This document shows positions 60,109 to 64,000 of a stretch of 64,000 nt of DNA, in pieces. A program made the position numbers and the translations under genes. A model generated the notes under the pieces. That model worked only from the letters and a program-made list of their open reading frames with translations, was not told the DNA's origin and made no database searches. Source of the DNA: Mesorhizobium sp. ORS 3359. Lineage in GTDB: Bacteria > Pseudomonadota > Alphaproteobacteria > Rhizobiales > Rhizobiaceae. Numbering within the stretch: the first letter of the stretch is position 1; every line of letters begins with the position of its first letter. The stretch covers positions 1-64,000 of the forward strand of contig CCNC01000068.1 in the NCBI GenBank assembly GCA_000824845.1. The letters run 5' to 3'.

Positions 60109-60612
60109 ATGAACGACCGGGCAGACATTGAGGAGGCCTTCCGCCAGACCGGCTGGCCGGGGCTGCGGGCCAGGTTCTTCCATTTTTACTTCCTGTTGCG
60201 CCGCCCGATGACGCTCGGCGTGCGCGGTCTGGTCTACGAACGTGCCTCCAACGCCGTCTTCCTGATCCGCCACACCTATGTTCCCGGCTGGCAGTTGCCC
60301 GGCGGCGGCGTCGAGTCCGGCGAGACGCTCGAGGAAGCGTTGACGCGCGAGCTGGCCGAGGAAGGCAACATCGCGCTCACCGCGCCGCCGGTGCTGAGGT
60401 CGATGCATTTCAACCGCCGCTCCAGCAAGCGCGACCATGTCGGCCTTTATCTGATCGAAGCTTTCAGCCAGACCGCGCCGAAACTGCCCGACCATGAGAT
60501 CGCCGAGGCCGGCTTCTTCCCGCTCGACCGCTTGCCGGAGGACACGACCCCGGCGACGCTCCGAAGGATGGCCGAGATATTTGGCGGGGAGCGCATCTCA
60601 CCCTACTGGTAA
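60109..60612 (+). CDS. Nudix hydrolase
   Basis: 167 residues. The Nudix box is GGVESGETLEEALTRELAEE followed by GNI, matching G-x5-E-x7-REL-x-EE; the glycine normally two residues after EE is Asn here, though the EE metal ligands and the helix are intact. It hydrolyses a nucleoside diphosphate linked to another moiety with Mg or Mn. The first 40 residues (ADIEEAFRQTGWPGLRARFFHFYF) are an extra helical segment. The stop abuts the converging reductase gene with no gap. Substrate unknown. Confidence 0.88.
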   Translation: MNDRADIEEAFRQTGWPGLRARFFHFYFLLRRPMTLGVRGLVYERASNAVFLIRHTYVPGWQLPGGGVESGETLEEALTRELAEEGNIALTAPPVLRSMHFNRRSSKRDHVGLYLIEAFSQTAPKLPDHEIAEAGFFPLDRLPEDTTPATLRRMAEIFGGERISPYW

Positions 60613-61599
60613 TCACGCCGCTTTCCTGAACCTGCCCCGGTCATGCGCGGCCGCATAATCGAGCTCCGGTCCCACCGGGACAACTCCCGTCGGATTGATC
60701 GACCTGTGGCTGCCGTAATAATGCGACTTGATGTGGTGAAGGTTGACGGTGCCCGACACGCCGGGCACCTGATAGAGATCGCGCAAATAATTCGACAGGT
60801 TCGGGTAATCCGCGATGCGGCGCAGATTGCATTTGAAGTGGCCGACATAGACCGGATCGAAACGAACCAGCGTCGTGAACAGCCGCCAATCGGCCTCGGT
60901 GATGTGTTCGCCGGCCAGATAGCGCTGTCGCGACAGCCTCTCCTCGATCGTGTCGAGCGCCTGGAACAATTCGCCGAAAGCTTCCTCATAGGCTTCCTGC
61001 GTGGTGGCGAAGCCGGCGCGATAAACGCCGTTGTTGATTGCCGGGTAGATCTGCGCATTGATCCTGTCGATCTCCGCGCGCAGCGCCGCAGGATAGAAGT
61101 CGAGACCCGCATCTCCCCATTCGTCGAAGGCGGTGTTGAGCATCCGGATGATTTCGGAGGACTCGTTGTTGACGATCGTCTGTTCCTGCTTGTCCCACAG
61201 CACCGGCACCGTCACGCGGCCGGAATAGGCCGGATCGGCCTTGGTGTAGATCTGGTGCAGGAAATCGAGGCCGTAGAGCGTGTCGCCGGTGGCGCCGTCC
61301 TCGGCTTTGAAGGTCCAGCCGTTTTCGCCCATGAAGTGGTGCACCACCGATACCGAGATGATGCCGTCGAGCTTCTTCAGGGCACGGAAGATCAAGGTGC
61401 GGTGTGCCCAAGGGCAGGCGAGCGAGACATAGAGGTGATAACGGCCGGGTGCCGCCTTGAAGCCGCGAGTGCGCCCTTCCGCCGGCCTGCCGTCGCGCGT
61501 GATCCAGTCTCGCCATTGCGACTCTCTGCGTATGAACCGTCCGCCGCTGTCGGTCTCGAACGGGCGGTCCTGCCATTTGCCTTCGATCAGCAATCCCAT
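60613..61599 (-). CDS. yqjG: Glutathionyl-hydroquinone reductase (Xi-class GST)
   Basis: 328 residues from the ATG at 61599 (GGGAGATTTCCGC site). The catalytic cysteine is C62 in VSLACPWAHRTL, the CPWAHR motif that defines the Xi class (PcpF, YqjG, ECM4). Other family text: VPVLWDKQEQTIVNNESSEIIRM, NNGVYRAGFATTQEAYEEAF and VNLHHIKSHYYGSHRSINPTG at the C-terminus. It reduces glutathionyl-hydroquinones with GSH, probably protecting against quinones. A terminator-like hairpin lies in its upstream region on the same strand (61696-61744). Confidence 0.93.
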   Translation of the reverse strand: MGLLIEGKWQDRPFETDSGGRFIRRESQWRDWITRDGRPAEGRTRGFKAAPGRYHLYVSLACPWAHRTLIFRALKKLDGIISVSVVHHFMGENGWTFKAEDGATGDTLYGLDFLHQIYTKADPAYSGRVTVPVLWDKQEQTIVNNESSEIIRMLNTAFDEWGDAGLDFYPAALRAEIDRINAQIYPAINNGVYRAGFATTQEAYEEAFGELFQALDTIEERLSRQRYLAGEHITEADWRLFTTLVRFDPVYVGHFKCNLRRIADYPNLSNYLRDLYQVPGVSGTVNLHHIKSHYYGSHRSINPTGVVPVGPELDYAAAHDRGRFRKAA

Positions 61600-61695
61600 G
61601 CGGAAATCTCCCTGCGGTTCGCAACAATCTAGGCCGATAGCCGGGTTGGCGAAGCCCTTCGGCACTGAACAGTTCGTCAAATGACACGAAGAAAG

Positions 61696-61744
61696 AAAAA
61701 AAGCGCCGATTGCAGCGGCACCAAATTGGTGCTAGCGGAGGCGC
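61696..61744 (-). terminator. Terminator-like hairpin upstream of yqjG
   Basis: On the minus strand: GGCGC (61744-61740), an inner stem GCACC-AATTT-GGTGC (61732-61718), GGCGC (61707-61703), then a run of seven T (61702-61696). No minus-strand gene ends here; the yqjG start is 97 bases further on. It may end antisense transcription out of the GNAT gene or act as a leader attenuator of yqjG. Confidence 0.5.
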
Positions 61745-61870
61745 CCATGTTCGACTTTGCCTCGATCCGGTTCGACCGACGACGAAAGGGCGCCCGCGCT
61801 TAACAAGCGCTGACTGGCGAACGCTGCCGCTTTGCAGCAAACCTTCCTCGCATACCGGAACGCAAAGACC

Positions 61871-62476
61871 ATGAGCCTTGCCGACGTGAAATACCTGCCG
61901 GAAACCCCGGCCCATGATGCTGAAATCGAAGCCATCAACGACGAGGCCTTCGGCCCGGGCCGCTTCGTGCTTGCCGCCTACAAGATCCGCGAGTCGGGCG
62001 GCCATGACCGCACGATGTCCTATGTCGCAGTCAAGGACGACGCGGTCATCGCGTCGGTGCGCATGACGCGCGTGGCCGCGGGCGCGGGACGCGCCATGAT
62101 GCTCGGCCCGCTTGCGGTGCGCCCCGCCTTCAAGAATCTCGGCATCGGCCGCAAGCTGGTCGCGATCGCGCTGGAAGCGGCCAGGAAGGCCGGCGCGCCT
62201 GCCGTCATCCTGGTCGGCGACGAGCCGTATTATGGGCCGCTCGGCTTCAAGCGCTTCCCGCGCGGGCAGATCACCATGCCGCGCCCGGTCGATCTCGACC
62301 GGCTGCTGCATTACGAGATCAAGCTGGGCGCCGTTGCCCGCTTTGCCGGTGAGGTTTGCCACGCCAGCATGGCAAGGGTCGCGGAATTTGCCCCGGCTCT
62401 GGCGCGGCCGACCAGCAATGCGCAGCTATCGATCGAGCCGGCCATTGCGGTTGCGCCTCCCCTGCGCGCCTCGTAG
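61871..62476 (+). CDS. GNAT-family N-acetyltransferase (YhbS-like)
   Basis: 201 residues from the ATG at 61871; no strong ribosome site, and a TTG at 61832 is the alternative. GNAT fold with the acetyl-CoA loop in LAVRPAFKNLGIGRKLVAIALE (about 80-101; pattern Q/R-x-x-G-x-G/A present as KNLGIGR), preceded by MLGPLAV and followed by ILVGDEPYYGPLGFKRF, the typical end of YhbS proteins. The C-terminal 60 residues are an extra low-complexity tail. Substrate unknown; YhbS relatives acetylate small molecules or tRNA. Confidence 0.85.
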   Translation: MSLADVKYLPETPAHDAEIEAINDEAFGPGRFVLAAYKIRESGGHDRTMSYVAVKDDAVIASVRMTRVAAGAGRAMMLGPLAVRPAFKNLGIGRKLVAIALEAARKAGAPAVILVGDEPYYGPLGFKRFPRGQITMPRPVDLDRLLHYEIKLGAVARFAGEVCHASMARVAEFAPALARPTSNAQLSIEPAIAVAPPLRAS

Positions 62477-62503
62477 CATAATCCGGAATCCTGGGAGGCT
62501 TGC

Positions 62504-63265
62504 ATGAACCCGAACGGCCAGATCGCGATCGTCACCGGCGGCGGGTCGGGCCTTGGCGAGGCGACGGCGCGCGCGCTTGCCGCAAAGGGCGCCCGCGTCG
62601 CCATCCTCGATGTGGGCATCGAGCGCGCGGCGAAGGTCGCGGCCGACATCGGCGGCATCGCGGTCCAATGCGACGTTAGCAGCGGCGAGAGCGCCACGGC
62701 CGCGATCGCCGAGGCGGCCGAAAGGCTTGGGCCGCCGCGCATCCTGGTCAATTGCGCCGGCATCGCCATCGGTGTGAAGACGATCGGCAAGGACGGACCG
62801 CATCCGCTCGACCAGTACCGCAAGGTTATCGAGATCAACCTGATCGGCACGTTCAACATGATCCGCCTCGTTGCCGATCGGGCGGCGAAGCTCGATCCCC
62901 TTGCCGGGGGCGAGCGCGGCGTCATCGTCAACACCGCCTCCGTTGCCGCTTTTGACGGACAGATCGGGCAGGCGGCCTATTCCGCTTCCAAGGGCGGCGT
63001 CGTCGGCATGACGCTGCCGGTCGCGCGCGATCTGGCGCGCTCCGGCATTCGCGTCTGCACCATCGCGCCCGGCATCTTCAAGACGCCGATGATGGCCGGC
63101 ATGCCGCAGGACGTGCAGGATTCGCTCGGCGCCGCCGTGCCCTTTCCGCCGCGGCTCGGCGAGCCGGCGGAATATGCCTCCCTTGCCCTCCACATCATCG
63201 AGAACCAGATGCTGAACGGCGAGACCATCCGCCTCGACGGCGCAATCCGCATGGCGCCGAAATAG
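62504..63265 (+). CDS. Short-chain 3-hydroxyacyl-CoA dehydrogenase (HSD17B10-like)
   Basis: 253 residues, with GGGAGGCTTGC upstream. Cofactor motif [11 protein letters not shown] (11-21), acidic D in ILDVG (NAD use), NCAGIAIG (near 84), Ser in VNTASVAA and YSASKGG. The segment [26 protein letters not shown] and the closing [15 protein letters not shown] are those of type II 3-hydroxyacyl-CoA dehydrogenases, which act on short branched acyl-CoAs in isoleucine breakdown or on fatty acids. It is 4 bases upstream of a CoA-transferase/racemase gene, supporting a role in acyl-CoA catabolism. Confidence 0.88.
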   Translation: MNPNGQIAIVTGGGSGLGEATARALAAKGARVAILDVGIERAAKVAADIGGIAVQCDVSSGESATAAIAEAAERLGPPRILVNCAGIAIGVKTIGKDGPHPLDQYRKVIEINLIGTFNMIRLVADRAAKLDPLAGGERGVIVNTASVAAFDGQIGQAAYSASKGGVVGMTLPVARDLARSGIRVCTIAPGIFKTPMMAGMPQDVQDSLGAAVPFPPRLGEPAEYASLALHIIENQMLNGETIRLDGAIRMAPK

Positions 63266-63269
63266 CGGG

Positions 63270-64000
63270 ATGACCGGATCGCCGACAGGTGCCGGTGTTT
63301 CCACCGAAAGGACAGGCCCGCTCGCCGGCCTGAAAGTCATCGAGATGGCCGGGCTCGGCCCGGTGCCGCTTGCCGCCCTGATGCTGGCCGAGATGGGTGC
63401 CGATGTGTTGCGCATCGAACGCGCCGATGCCGGCCAGCCGCTTCTGAACCTGCCGGAAGAATACGACCTCGACCGCCACGGCCGTTCCATCCTCAAGCTC
63501 GACCTCAAGCGTCCGGCGGGCGCGGAGCTGTTGCTTCGGCTCGCGGCATGGGCCGACTTGCTTGTCGAAGGGTTCCGCCCCGGTGTGATGGAGCGTCTCG
63601 GCCTAGGGCCCGATATCCTGCTCCAACACAATCCGGCGCTGATCTATGGCCGCCTGACCGGGTTCGGCCAGAATGGACCGCTGTCCGGGCGAGCCGGGCA
63701 CGACATCACCTATCTCGCTTATGCAGGCCTGCTGCACGCGATCGGCAGGAAGGACACGCCGCCGGTGCCGCCGCTCAATCTCGTCGCGGATCAAGGCGGC
63801 GGCGCCATGATGCTGATTGCCGGCGCGCTCGCCGCCCTTTTCCAGCGTTCGCTGACCGGAAAGGGCCAGGTGGTCGACGCCTCGATGATCGAGGGGGCCT
63901 CAATGCTCGCGGCGCCCATCCACGCTTACATGGCGGCGGGCCTGTGGAGCGACAGGCGCGGCGAGAACCTACTCGATTCCGGCGCGCCGTTTTACGACAC
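63270..64000 (+). CDS. CaiB/BaiF-family CoA-transferase or alpha-methylacyl-CoA racemase (partial)
   Basis: 243 residues visible from the ATG at 63270; it runs off the window with no stop. Class III CoA-transferase fold: GPLAGLKVIEMAGLGPVPLAALMLAEMGADVLRIE at the start, then RHGRSILKLDLKRPAG, LVEGFRPGVMERLGLGPD and LIYGRLTGFGQNGPLSGRAGHDITYLA. The GHDITY histidine and the Asp in LNLVADQGGGAMML match the acid/base pair of alpha-methylacyl-CoA racemase (Amacr), whereas CoA-transferases have an Asp in place of the former environment, so racemase is favoured. It follows the hydroxyacyl-CoA dehydrogenase by 4 bases; the two probably handle branched acyl-CoAs together. Confidence 0.88.
   Translation, partial: MTGSPTGAGVSTERTGPLAGLKVIEMAGLGPVPLAALMLAEMGADVLRIERADAGQPLLNLPEEYDLDRHGRSILKLDLKRPAGAELLLRLAAWADLLVEGFRPGVMERLGLGPDILLQHNPALIYGRLTGFGQNGPLSGRAGHDITYLAYAGLLHAIGRKDTPPVPPLNLVADQGGGAMMLIAGALAALFQRSLTGKGQVVDASMIEGASMLAAPIHAYMAAGLWSDRRGENLLDSGAPFYD

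Overview
The window looks like chromosomal DNA of a Mesorhizobium-like alphaproteobacterium (Rhizobiales, Phyllobacteriaceae). This rests on several points: high GC with strong third-position GC bias; a fused trpE(G) gene behind a three-Trp leader peptide; a second-type ClpS; a choXWV choline transporter; an LeuA of the 579-residue type; and the short palindromic intergenic repeats common in this group. No phage, insertion sequence, tRNA, rRNA or CRISPR array was recognised. Species assignment is inference.

Layout. 1-4360: ClpS, three small membrane or exported proteins, an OmpR/histidine-kinase pair and a YCII protein. 4374-9278: a PLP decarboxylase, CysK, and a divergent SARP/TolB/TPR regulator. 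9324-15776: a persulfide-dioxygenase/rhodanese fusion, an autotransporter, and the choline ABC operon choX-choW-choV with a hairpin after choX. 16025-18983: thymidine kinase, a DMT exporter with a divergent LysR regulator and clear operator, and a cytochrome c.

19270-26338 holds the most interesting block. Five consecutive same-strand genes encode a long coiled-coil protein, an unrecognised soluble protein, an AAA+ ATPase, a second unrecognised soluble protein and a DUF2333-like membrane protein. None has a function I can name. Three of the four gaps between them have been entered by different intergenic repeats, yet gene order and frames are intact, and a strong terminator closes the block. 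I read it as one multi-protein machine at the inner membrane driven by the ATPase; that role is inference.

26658-34000: formate-THF ligase, an isochorismatase-family hydrolase divergent from a GlxA-type regulator, an acetyltransferase, a DUF4126 protein overlapping a flavin disulfide reductase, and an MFS exporter. 34088-38524: an AstE-like deacylase, the attenuated trpE(G) gene and a CDF metal exporter. 38573-43592: an inverted pair of hairpin repeats, an exported protein made of two copies of one domain, a DsrE protein, two SDRs, an ABM monooxygenase and an AbrB-type membrane protein. 43609-50693: a LysR regulator, a frameshifted 14-TM exporter, and a siderophore uptake set (TonB receptor, RhtX-like permease, siderophore-interacting reductase).

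50819-53080: a tightly coupled ATP-grasp/esterase/NTF2 operon of unknown product. 53249-55251: leuA behind a possible Leu-rich leader peptide. 55447-64000: a membrane-anchored TPR regulator, an alpha/beta hydrolase, a metallophosphoesterase, a Nudix hydrolase, a glutathionyl-hydroquinone reductase with a terminator-like hairpin upstream, a GNAT acetyltransferase, and a short-chain 3-hydroxyacyl-CoA dehydrogenase followed by a CoA-transferase/racemase that runs off the window.
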